The notes under the pieces were generated by a model. That model searched no databases and was not told where the DNA came from. It worked only from the letters and a program-made list of their open reading frames with translations. Both the position numbers and the translations under genes were made by a program. Source: Chloranthus sessilifolius (taxonomy: Eukaryota; Streptophyta; Magnoliopsida; Chloranthales; Chloranthaceae). Taken from it: a stretch of DNA of 64,000 bases. Numbering within the stretch: the first letter of the stretch is position 1; the number at the start of each line of letters is the position of its first letter. The stretch covers positions 86,373,184 to 86,437,183 of the forward strand of contig CM037596.1 in assembly GCA_021018995.1 (NCBI GenBank), given 5' to 3'. Shown piece after piece: positions 23,848 through 33,916 of the stretch.

Positions 23848-25313
23848 GTAAGTAATATATTATTATTTTTATAATCCCTGAATTTGGTTCAAATTTCCTC
23901 CTGATTCGCTTCTGATTTTGTTCTATTTTTTGTTTCTCCATTCGATTTGATTTTCGGCACTCATTTTAGCATTTTAGTTACCGTTTTAAGATTCCAAATC
24001 TATTGCTTCATCAGATCTCTTCCTGCTGTTTTTGTTCTCCGCTCGTCCTTAACTTCGGCACTCATTTTAGCATTTTGGTTAGTGTTTTGGTTAGCTAAAT
24101 AAATGATCTAATAATAGGTTGATTTGGTAAGTCATCCATTAATAGGTCATATTTTTTTTTAGCGACTTTAACTGAAATGTATCATGCATATGCATTTATA
24201 TGGTTACATATAGCTTATGTCCTAGTTTATTTTGTTTATCAAAAACATTATTTCTAACTGAGATTATATTATGATATACCTTATATTATATATATTTTTT
24301 TCAAATCCTAGCAAATTTGTTTGAATTGTTCCATTTTGTTAGTGTAGTTATGGTTGCAGTTATTGTTATCCTTGTCAGTTGTTGACTTAGTTGATGGTTT
24401 GTGTGCAATCTAGCTGGATTATAAGGGTGACATAATGTCATCATGGACATCGGTCTGACTTTAAGTCCATTTGGATCTAATGACAATCTGATGTCTATTG
24501 CAGTCTCTGCAAAATTGAATGGAAATAGCTAATTTGTTGTGGTCCAAAGCTATTCATGATCCCAGGTTTATTTTAGGATGGCGTTGCTGCTTTGATATTT
24601 TATTCACTAATTATTGACATCTGGGATTTCTATTTTTTTTTTGTTTTTTTATTTAGTTGGATTTGGGAAGCATAATATATTTATTTATATGTGTTTATAT
24701 TTATTATTCTTATTATTTCTTTTGATACCTCACTCTGGTGATTAGGTCTTTTTACTCAGTTGTGTTGGGTAGCATGGTAGATTTTTGTTTTGGGAATGAA
24801 GGCAACATGTTGTGCACTTAAGAGTAAGATGCTTTTATATACATAAGTCTATCACTACAAACAACCATTTGAAAATGGTTGACCAATGTACACGCACTCA
24901 CCTTTAAATCGAGTATAACTGTACTCCATTGGTCAATCATTACCATGGCTGCTAATGGTCATATATTTATATGTGTAGGAGCGCTTGTACACTCCAGGTA
25001 CTGACATGTTGCCTCTTGTTGATAGTAGTTTTGTTTCCTGTTTTTATTCGTGACTTGGCATTTGTTTACTTTCAATTTCCCTTCTAATGTCTTTCAATAC
25101 TTGAAAAAGCTAGTACAGATTGTGGTTTTTCTTCTAACAAATGCCTTTTTTCTTGGATGTCCCCTTATTTAAGTCTTGGATAAAATAAGATCCTGCTTGG
25201 GCAGTGATTGTGTGCTTGTGAGAATGTTTATTCGCCTGAAGTTGGTTGTCTTTATGGGTAGTTGGGTCAGTTTGCTTAGATTGATGAGAAAATTGTGTTT
25301 TTCTTATTACTCC

Positions 25314-25344
<31 letters not shown>

Positions 25345-25383
25345 TTATTAGTCTTCACACTATTGCTGCAAATCTTTCTCTAG
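23848..25383. other. CACTA interior between gene-like fragments
   Basis: AT-rich sequence with intron-like character. A CT microsatellite (25313-25339) directly precedes the splice acceptor of the next exon-like piece. No coding region was recognised. Confidence 0.4.
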
Positions 25384-25532
25384 GATGCCGATGAACGAAG
25401 GAGAACCTCAAAGCAAGACTTCTGTAGGGCTGACAATGAAGGGGCACGAGCTCATTGTACATTGCATGATTTTGCTGAAAGCAATTATTTGGCTCAGTTT
25501 AGCTTCGTCCGAACTAATGTTAATATATGAAG
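25384..25532 (+). pseudogene. Unidentified exon-like fragment in the CACTA element
   Basis: Bounded by TTTCTCTAG and AAG|GTACTTAC, it is open for 48 codons: DADERRRTSKQDFCRADNEG, then CTLHDFAESNYLAQFSF and VRTNVNI, followed by TGA two bases before the donor. The composition (charged, Cys/His-containing, no low complexity) looks like real protein sequence. I do not recognise the family. One missing base near the end would explain the stop. It is probably a captured or relic exon. Confidence 0.45.
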
Positions 25533-26246
25533 GTACTTACCTCACATTTTATATCATCCAATTCTTATAATGTATATTAATTTATGTATCCCATCTTATT
25601 TGTCAGCTTATTGCATCGACTTTTAGATTGAATTTAGCATAGAAGGGAGTGCTGAAGTTATTACCTACAAAATGTGTCTTTGGCATAATTAAGAGTGGCT
25701 TTGTGATTCACTTTGATGTCTGTCATTTTGGAATTAGACTACATGCTCTTGATTTGATCTTAATTTTTGAAATGATCTTTTTGTAAGACAATCCTCCTTC
25801 TATGATCACTTTGGTCTGTCTTATTAAATAGTTTGTAGTAGTTGATATATAGAATTCACGCTACTAGCTAAGCACATTTTCTATTTCGATAGGCGTTATA
25901 TCTTTGTATATTTTTCATTCATCTCAATACTATGGTTTCTCTATTGTAATCGTGAGTCGCTTTTCGCTCTGAACCGGTCACGAAGTTAGCAATATTTAAC
26001 TATTTTTGTTTGAAATTTGTCAACTTATAGTTCATAGAAGGCATTGAACGATGGTTTGATTTGCTTAAAATGAAAGGGCATCATATAACAGGTTGTTATA
26101 TTTAGGAATTATAATTTAAGTTTTAGTGTTCTTCCATATTGTATATCATTGAGTGTGACTATCGCTTCTCCATCGAGCCAAAGGTGAGCTGAGATGTAAG
26201 TTTAATCCTTTCTTTTTAACTCACACACATGAGGTCAGAATTGTAG

Positions 26247-26323
26247 CATGGTGATATGGTTACTTGAATGGAGATGTGGGACATTACTCTTGTTTCCACT
26301 TTCAAAGTAACCATATCACCATG
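26247..26323. repeat. 19-bp inverted repeat
   Basis: CATGGTGATATGGTTACTT (26247-26265) is the exact reverse complement of AAGTAACCATATCACCATG (26305-26323), separated by 39 bases. It lies in the CACTA interior. Confidence 0.9.
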
Positions 26324-27078
26324 AGGGCATGTATAAATTAGCGTTGTATGTTAGAACCATGTTTAAATATATGGAAGTAAGGGTACATAGTATGTTCCAA
26401 TTACCCATATAATGGGAGGTGGCCTTGCTATATACCACTGACGAGGCAATGGGCTACTTCGAAAATGCTACTTCTATGAACCTTTTGTTGTGCATTTGCA
26501 TCAGTATTATTTGTTATGTGCTTAGAGTATTATTTGTTTAATTCCTTAATATCATCAATATCTTAATTTAATATTATAAATATTTAATTACGTTCTCCTT
26601 TCGATTTCAGGCAAAGCTTTTCGATTTGAAGCTCACCTCAAACGGATTACTAGGGGATGGGGATATTTGGCAGGAGAGGCGAAGCATATATATATTTTTT
26701 TAATTATGAAACTAGGTCATGGGGTCCTTAGATTGTTAACTTTTTTTTTTTTTTTTGGAATAAAAGGATTGAGCATGTAAAGTTTAAAATATTTGGTTGA
26801 TTTGAAAGGTTGGATCATAGGTTGAAATGCAATATTTTGTTTGAATAAAAGAATTTGGCATCTATTTTATTTATGGATGTGCTTGAATATGAGATGAATA
26901 GCTTTTTTTCTTTATATTATTTTTTTTAAAGCATTAAAAATTACATTAAAAAAAAGTATTACAAAAAGCATAAAAAATATTGCATTAAAAAAAAGCATAA
27001 AAAAAATATTATTTAAAAAAAAATTTCATAAAAAATTGTCGACGTAATTTTTTTTAAAAAAAATTTTGCATAAAAAAG

Positions 27079-27221
27079 CCACTGCCCTAAACAGTTGTAA
27101 AAAAAGGAGTGGTTTTATTTTACCACTATACAAGACAGTGGTTTATGAACTTCATAAACCACTGTCTTGTATAGTGGTAAAAAAAAACCACTCCTTTTTT
27201 TACAATTGTTTAGGGCAGTGG
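27079..27221. repeat. CACTA right subterminal hairpin
   Basis: A nearly perfect inverted repeat is centred at 27150, in TTTATGAACTTCATAAA. The arms, about 65-70 bp each, run from CCACTGCCCTAAACAGTTGT to ACAATTGTTTAGGGCAGTGG. Further ACCACT/AGTGGT motifs continue to the terminal CACTACGTG. Dense inverted subterminal motifs are normal for CACTA ends; the length and precision here are unusual. Confidence 0.9.
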
Positions 27222-27452
27222 TTTTTTGAAAAAAAACCACTATCAAAGACAGTAGTTTTTTGAAAAAACCACTATTTAAGGCAGTGGTTTTTTGGGCTTT
27301 TTCACGTAGTGGGCATTGAATACCTATGGCGTGTTGGTGGTTAGGGGCACTGTTTTATCACCATTGGATCTTGATCAAATGTTGGACACTATGTTGCACT
27401 AGTATATTAACATATTGTGGCACTTGTATTTATTCTAATTTGATTGTTGTAG

Positions 27453-27560
27453 GGTTTGGGACTTGCTATAAGCGCAACACTAATGGATGTGAAAAAAGCT
27501 ACTACCCTAGCCTCTGTAATAGTGATGACCTTCATGTTGGTTGGTGGGTTCTTTGTTTAG
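27453..27560 (+). pseudogene. ABCG half-transporter exon 2 of pair, broken
   Basis: The acceptor TTGTTGTAG at 27444-27452 is followed by 35 codons, [20 protein letters not shown] then [15 protein letters not shown], and TAG immediately before the donor GTAAGA. These residues directly continue LTVFLSIVAA of the exon at 15473-15757 in ABCG membrane domains, in phase 0. The last codon is TAG where homologues usually have CAG (Gln before K-V-P), a second nonsense change. The exon is enclosed by two copies of the CACTA right-end sequence (26575-27311 and 27812-28777). No following exon was found to the right. Confidence 0.8.
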
Positions 27561-27811
27561 GTAAGAACTCTAAATATGAAAAGGAAATCATTTGATCTGG
27601 AATGCCTATAATCTGGGCCTCAAGCTCTCAACTCAGACCGACTCTTATCCATTATTTTTTCCACAACTCGCTAATGGATCAGCTTAATTTAGATCACATT
27701 ATAAAATCAGAAATAATAATTTATAGTAAGTTGATGGGTATGTACACGAAAATTGAAGCAATCCTACAAGTGAGTTGGTGTGGGCAAGAGGAAAATTCAT
27801 CAATATCTTAG

Positions 27812-28488
27812 TTAATGATATATGTTCTCCTTTTGATTTCAGGCAAAACTTTACGATTTGAAGCTCACCTCAAACGGATAACTAGGGGACGAAGACACTT
27901 GATAGAAGAGGTGAAGCAAATTTTTATTTTATTTTTCCTTTTTTTTTGAAAATAGGCCATGGGCTCCTTAGATTGTTAACTCTCTTTCTTTTCTTCTTCT
28001 TTTTGTTTGAATAAAAGGATTGGGCATATAGAGTTTTGAATGCTTGGCTGATTTGAAAGGTTGGATTTCAGGTTGAGATGCAACCTTTTATTTAAATAAA
28101 AGAATTAGGCATCTATTGTTTTTATTAATGACATTGAATGATTTACATTTGAGTTTAATGGATGCGTTGAAATATAAGATTAATAGCTTTTTTTATTTAT
28201 ATAATTTTTTTTAAAGCATTAAAAAACAAGCATTAAAAACATTACAAAAAATAAGACTATTAGCGGCAGTTTTTGACTGTAAAAAACTGCCGCTATTAAC
28301 AAAAAATCTATTAAGGCTATTAGCGGCATTTTTTTGTTAATAGCGGCAGTTTTTGGCTGCTGCTAATAGTCTTATTTTTTGTGGTGAAAATTGCATTAAA
28401 ATAAGCATAAAAAAATTACATTAAAAAAAAGCATAAAGAAGATATTATTTTTAAAAAAATTGCATAAAAAATTGTCGACGTAATTTAA

Positions 28489-28537
<49 letters not shown>

Positions 28538-28777
28538 TTTAAAAAAAAAATAGCATAAAAAATCATTGCCAAAAGCAGTGGTATTTTTTCTATGACTGTT
28601 AAGAGCAGTCATTGTTGAAGTTCATAAACCATTGTCGTGTATAGTAATAAAAAAAAACCACTATTTTTTTTACAACTAATTAGGGTAGTGATTTTTTGAA
28701 AAAAAATTACTGTCAAAGAAAATGATTTTTGGAAAAAACCACTAAGGCAGTGGTTTTTTTAGTTTTTTCAGGTAGTG
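27812..28777. mobile_element. Second CACTA right-end copy (truncated)
   Basis: Collinear with 26575-27311: both start near TTCTCCTTT(C/T)GATTTCAGGC and share GATTTGAAGCTCACCTCAAACGG and ATTGTCGACGTAATTT. Both end in AGTGGTTTTTT...GTAGTG. No partner left end is apparent, so this is a fragment or the remains of a second insertion of the same family. It is interrupted by a MITE (28240-28386) and has an AT microsatellite (28507-28534). Confidence 0.75.
28240..28386. mobile_element. CACTA-type MITE, 147 bp
   Basis: Terminal inverted repeats CATTACAAAAAATAAGACTA and TAGTCTTATTTTTTGTGGTG, with internal TATTAGCGGCAGTTTTT hairpins. AAA flanks both sides (28237-28239 and 28387-28389). It is closely related to the MITE at 43519-43681. 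It interrupts the truncated CACTA end, since the sequence either side aligns with 26930-26990. Confidence 0.8.
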
Positions 28778-29652
28778 AAACGTTTGACTGTCTGATGACA
28801 AGCCTATGATCTCAAGCTCTATTGCAAGATATATCACTAGATTGGGCACAAAAATCGATCTCCATGGTCTATTCCAAAGCAGTCAATGGTTTTCACAAAT
28901 GATTAAGTGAGTTGGCTGACATAAAGCAGTGTGGTAGTACCACCAGGATCAAATAATTGTGAATTGCTTTCAAATTTTGCAAATTACAGACCAAGTTGGC
29001 TACACGCACACCAAACTTGAGAGAGCTTCTCCCTGTTTTACTTTAGGTTACTTTGATGTGCTTATAGAAAAAGTTAGTGTGGCATTAGCAATTCTTCCTT
29101 CCTTATCAACTCATTCTGAAACATTAGCAAAAGTTGTTGCAAATACAAACTAGGCACGAATATAGATTTTACATATTTCTTCGTTATGAATATTTTCTCA
29201 ACTAAGCTGGTTAGTTGGCCAACTTCAATTGATAAAAAGATTCGTGCCACTTGCCAATAAGAGGATGGTCCTGACTCATGACAATGGCGTATAAGTGAAT
29301 TGATCAAAGATGTTGAAAAAAAATCAAATTAGAAATTAAAAAAATGAAAGAAAAAGGAGCCAGGGAAGCTTGTCTCTTCGAGTCAAATCTCGAACATAGG
29401 ACCTATGGGTTACGGTGAAGTTAGGTTTTGATCATAAGAATTGTGGCTCATGGGCCCACTATGCTTGTACTAATTGTTTGAAATTCAGGCCGTGCTTGGC
29501 ATAACTCTCTACTAGCTCCCTAGTAGAGCAGGATTTACCTGTTTTTAACAGGTTCTCTTTTTTTTCACAAAACTTTTGCTACCTGGTTTAGCAGGTCCCC
29601 CTTCTTGCCAATGCCCTGCGTAGCAAGATTTACCGGCTCCAAGAGTTCTCCC
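28778..29652. other. Unassigned DNA left of the copia element
   Basis: No gene recognised. It may be remaining ABCG intron or other host sequence. A 64-codon open stretch at 28959-29153 follows a possible acceptor (AAATTACAG) but matches no family I know. Left flank of the copia LTR is TCTCC (29648-29652), the expected target duplication. Confidence 0.4.
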
Positions 29653-30408
29653 TGTTGGTTTAATCATTTAATCCCATGCAAATTATTAAGACACTTTGAG
29701 GAGTGATCTCTGGGCTTAATTGATCGATCGAGCTATTGGGAGTGATCGATCGATTGTGGACGAAATAAACAGTACGCTCACTAGTTGTAATCGATCGATC
29801 GAGCTTGGGAAGTCGAATGGTCGATCTGGGCATAAATTGTTGGATTACTCTTGGGTTGAAATCAATCGATCGAGCTGCTAAATTGATCGATTGATTCTGG
29901 GTGGATTAGTTCCACGATTTTGAACTCTTGGCTAATTTAGAAGATTTCTTCAGTCAAATTTTCCTAATGCATGTTGGAGCTTATTAGTAGAAGGTTATTC
30001 TAGGGTTCCAGGAGAGAGTTTTCAAGAGTGAAAACTGGTGAATACTTTGGGAGGAAAGGTATTGAAGAAATGTTTGGGGGTTGAAGCATCCGATTGAAGT
30101 CATTCTTGTGCTAGAATTGTTACTATATTTCAGCAGATCTCTTCTCTATTCTTTGAAGAACTACGTCCTTGATTTAACAACATGTTTGCTGTTGAAGATC
30201 ATGCCAGATCTTGATTGAGAGTGTACTGGAGAGAAGAGAGTGTGCTTTGTAAACGTTCATAAATAATGCATATACTTCATGGATGTAGCCCTAGAGTGGG
30301 TGAACCATGTAAATCCTTTCGTGTCGTGTGTGATTGTTTTTGCGCCTTTTTTGTTTGCCATATTCATTGTGATAGGGAGTTCGATAGTGTTTGATTGAAT
30401 TCCTAACA
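29653..30408 (+). repeat. Copia 5' LTR (756 bp)
   Basis: Begins TGTTGGTTTAATC and ends TTCCTAACA, directly before the primer site. Between 29720 and 29905 there are five ATCGATCGA-type clusters at irregular spacing, in the presumed U3 promoter region. Left boundary is inferred from the TGTTGG/CCTAACA inverted ends; no second LTR is available for comparison. Confidence 0.65.
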
Positions 30409-30410
30409 AG

Positions 30411-30422
30411 TGGTATTAGAGC
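30411..30422 (+). other. Copia primer binding site
   Basis: TGGTATTAGAGC, one base from TGGTATCAGAGC, the site complementary to initiator tRNA-Met used by most plant copia elements. It starts two bases after the LTR. Confidence 0.85.
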
Positions 30423-30443
30423 GAGGTTCGAGCTATATTGGCG

Positions 30444-30852
30444 ATGAAGGTCTCGAATGCACGATTTGAGGTGAAAAAGTTTTCGGGGAAGAATAACTTA
30501 GCTTTATTGTAAGTCAAGGTTACAGACCTCCTTGTCCAACAAGGCATTGATGATGCTTTCCTTGGGAAGAAGATGAGGAAGAAGGCAGAGACATCTGATG
30601 ACGAGTGAATCTCTTTTGATATGAGAGTGGTAAGCACTATCCGATTATGCTTGTTCGATGAAGTTCTGTACGACATCCTTCACGAAAAGACGACCGTGGA
30701 TTTGTGGAAGAAGATGAAATCTCTCTACATGACAAAGTTGTTGTTAAACAAGCTCTTCATGAAGAAACAACTCTACACCCTTCATATAAAGACTGGTACG
30801 CGTATTCATAATCATTTGAATTTGTTTAATAAAATAGTTAGTGAACTATTGA
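30444..30852 (+). pseudogene. Copia gag, N-terminal part
   Basis: Starts ATG AAG at 30444, giving MKVSNARFEVKKFSGKNN, then DLLVQQGIDDAFLGKK, ISFDMRVVSTIRLCLFDEVL, DLWKKMKSLYMTKLLLNKLF and HIKTGTRIHNHLNLFNKIVS. This is the UBN2-type gag of Tnt1-like copia elements, which forms the virus-like particle. In-frame stops at LLALL*-type and DDE*ISF positions (the second a TGG to TGA change) break it. The frame is cut at ELL by chromovirus G and continues at 42822. Confidence 0.85.
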
Positions 30853-33221
30853 TGTCACAACCCAGATTTCGGTACCCCAAAACCCGTGCCATCGGCACAA
30901 CTGTCGAGGTCGTGCCCCATAAGCCTGCACGGAACATTGATATACCCATGCAACTATGAAGCAAAATAAAAGCCTATGAACTGATACCGAATTAAATCTC
31001 CAATTCTACTATATAATCATAAAAAATAAGTAACCCAAAAGATGGTTCTTATCTCATGCCACTGCATGAGCAAGAGAACCCACCAGAACCATCAGTGACG
31101 ACACAACAGTCACCCTGGATGGTTCACTAAAGGAATATCTCGTCATTTAATATATTTTCTCAAAATAGGGCTTGACATACCAAGCCGTACAGTTCTCTCT
31201 CAAAACTCAATCAAAGTACGCAGGGGTCCTTTAGAAGAAGTCCTCAGGAGGGGGCCCTATTTCTTTCTCAGGCACGTAATCTGAATCCTCCGGATTAACG
31301 TCTCCCGAAGCAGTAGCAGCTGCAAGCATCGGACCTACGACGTATAGTCTAAAGGGTGAGCTACATCATAGCTTAATAGAGAAACAATAAAATGAACATA
31401 TAGATTAATCTTTCTCTCATATATTCCATGACATTAGAAGCATGATTCATCAATAAAAATAACTAGAAAACAGTTTTTAAATCACTGAAAGCATAACTGA
31501 ATGTATCTTTTACTCTATATGGGTTACTTATTTTCAACTCGTTTACAAAAGCTAAAAATCGGCCTAAAAGCTTAAATCATAGCTTAAATAATCCTCGATT
31601 AGCCTCGAGCCTCGATAGAATACCCTCCATCGTCATCTAATCAGATTATTTTTATATCATTTCTCATTCACGTATATACTACCTAGGTCCCTTCCTCGTA
31701 GGCGACGGGGTACAAATCTCACATACATCCCTGGGATGTCCAACTAGTGTACGGATTGGCTGTCGTACCGGTCACGGATATCCTGTCAAATCAGTCATGG
31801 GTATCCCGTTGCATCAGTGAGGTATTCTCCAAACCTTAAATCAAATGTATACTACATATAATTATTCACCGTATGATTGTGCTAATTTTAGTATATTAGA
31901 CCTGATCACTTCTTATTTTATTAACTTCACAATTTTTCATACATCCCTAGGATGTAACCATTTCAATACATCACACAGATGCCCTTATAATGTTCGCATA
32001 CCCTGGGGACATCACATACTCATATCTTAACTCATTTCCTTACTTAGTGTTCACACACACACACTTAAGTTTTACAATTTCAATGCATAATTATTCATTT
32101 ATATATCACTACATATATGCTCTTGCAATTAAAGTACATGTTCAAAGCGTTCCCTACCTCAGAGCAATGTCATCAACAAAATGCCTCGATATCACATAAG
32201 GGGTCAAGCATAACAACTATACGCCAAACCTACATTGCATGGATCACAATACTCTTAGAAAAGTTTACATAGTTCTTGGGAATCATGAGTCTAAGAACTA
32301 ATAAAGATAAAACAAAAAACTATGCTATACCTCGCACGAGCGATCACTATTTCTCACACGAGCGATCGCTATACCTCGCGCGATCGGTCACTATTCCTTG
32401 CTTGAGCGATCGCTATATCTCGCTTGAGCGATTATAATCGAGGTCGCTTGAGACTCACGTGAGTCCTTGCTTGAGCGAGCTTCCCTTTACAAAAGGTCCT
32501 TGGTCGAGCAAGCACATGACTCATTTTACGTTATATATTATCCCCCTCGCCTCGCGTGAGTGAGCTATTAAAACCGCGCGCGTGAGGAAAGGCTACAGCT
32601 ACCACTCAAGCTCCTCGAGAACACATTTCTTACCCTCATTTAATACCTTATTTAATATCAAAATAAACCAACAATTATTACCCTATTTAATGTTCACAAA
32701 AGCATAGAAACATATCTTAAATCATCAAATCTCTTCTATATTTGATTTAAGATCAACTCAAATCAAGAGGGTTTCAAAACCCCTCCTCCAAAACTTTTTC
32801 TAGATCATCCACAAGCTCAAAATTAAAGGATCTTCTTCAGTCTCATGACCACACCTTCTCCATCATGTGTATTTAAGATCCATAAGGTAGATCTTACCTT
32901 TTGATCACAAGAAAATCCCTATTCACAAATCTCTTTCCAAACCAAACCCTCTTCTTCTTTCTCTTCTATCTTTTCTCTCTCTCAAGTTAATACAAGGACT
33001 ACCCGTATGGGACTCCCTCCCCATATCTCTAACTAGTGCAAGGCTATTGTGCTAAGCACACACACCCATACCAGATGTCTTATTTCTACCTAACTCTCAT
33101 GTAGAACATATACACCTAAGAGTGTATATAGTAAGTGTGGTTCCCTTGTGAACCACAAACGCCTTAGCACTGTTCATGGCATACGTGACATGCACAGTAC
33201 ATGAAAATCAGGGATGTTACA
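30853..33221 (-). repeat. Chromovirus G 3' LTR (2369 bp)
   Basis: Starts TGTCACAACCC and ends GGGATGTTACA. It aligns over its whole length with 40759-42821 and is longer mainly through sequence around 31660-32100 missing from the other copy. A cluster of GAGCGATCGCTAT/CTCGCGCGAG motifs lies at 32325-32600. A TATA-like ATATATAAATG on the minus strand is near 32090-32105. Confidence 0.85.
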
Positions 33222-33916
33222 TTCACCCTACCATATAAAATTTTCGTCCTCAAATATTGAGAAGACAACTCACTAAGCTAAACCACACATAAGCAATAGG
33301 GAGGTACTCACGCCCTGAAACAACGATAGCCCAGTCAAGAAACCATTTGGTGTCGAACAGGGTACCCACCTAGTCTAATCATCTAATCAAGCATTTGGTC
33401 AGAAGTGACCCACAACCAAACCTACATTAAAGCGACAAGCCTTAAAGCAAAAAGTATTAAAGGAACAAGCACTCATTATCCCATCATAACAAATAACCAT
33501 AGCAGTCATTCCCAACCAACCTGACTATCACACGTAGTGTTTTTTCATTTTCTCTTGCAAGTACTACCTGTCATAAAAAAAAGTCTCAAGGGATTGCATT
33601 GAATCCAAAAGTAGGAAAGCATGACTAGTAACATTTTGAGCACCTGCATTAGAAAACTATAGACAACCACAAAACGTGTATCACAATTTGATTCATTCCA
33701 CATAAATGATTTCCATTCACATTAAGTCATTCTCAATTAACCCATGTGTCTAACTCAAAATAGAACTATCACCACGACATTTAAGTTAAGCCATCAACCA
33801 CATAAAATCATCGGTGTATCTACTAACAAAATTGTGACAACCGTGTCACCATAGTTTGAATGATCTACATCTCCATATTCACATCAAAAGTTTTTATAAA
33901 TATTACATTGAAAATT
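33222..33916. other. Chromovirus G 3' untranslated region
   Basis: About 700 bp between the extra ORF and the 3' LTR. On the minus strand the last bases, GGTAGGGTGAA, form a short polypurine tract next to the LTR. No coding sequence recognised. Confidence 0.6.

Larger units (their letters stand above)
15878..27311. mobile_element. CACTA (EnSpm) transposon, 11.4 kb, non-autonomous
   Basis: Left end CACTACGTCAAAATGG; right end, reverse-complemented, CACTACGTGAAAAAGC. Both are followed by A-runs and A-A-C-(C/T)-A-C-T-G motifs. The flanking bases are GGC at 15875-15877 and GGC at 27312-27314, the 3-bp target duplication typical of CACTA elements. Removing it joins ABCG intron sequence between two correctly phased exons. 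Subterminal CCACTA/AGTGG motifs occur at both ends and form hairpins at the right. I recognise no TNP2-type transposase, so it probably moved using enzyme from elsewhere. It carries gene-like fragments at 23695 and 25384. Confidence 0.8.
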
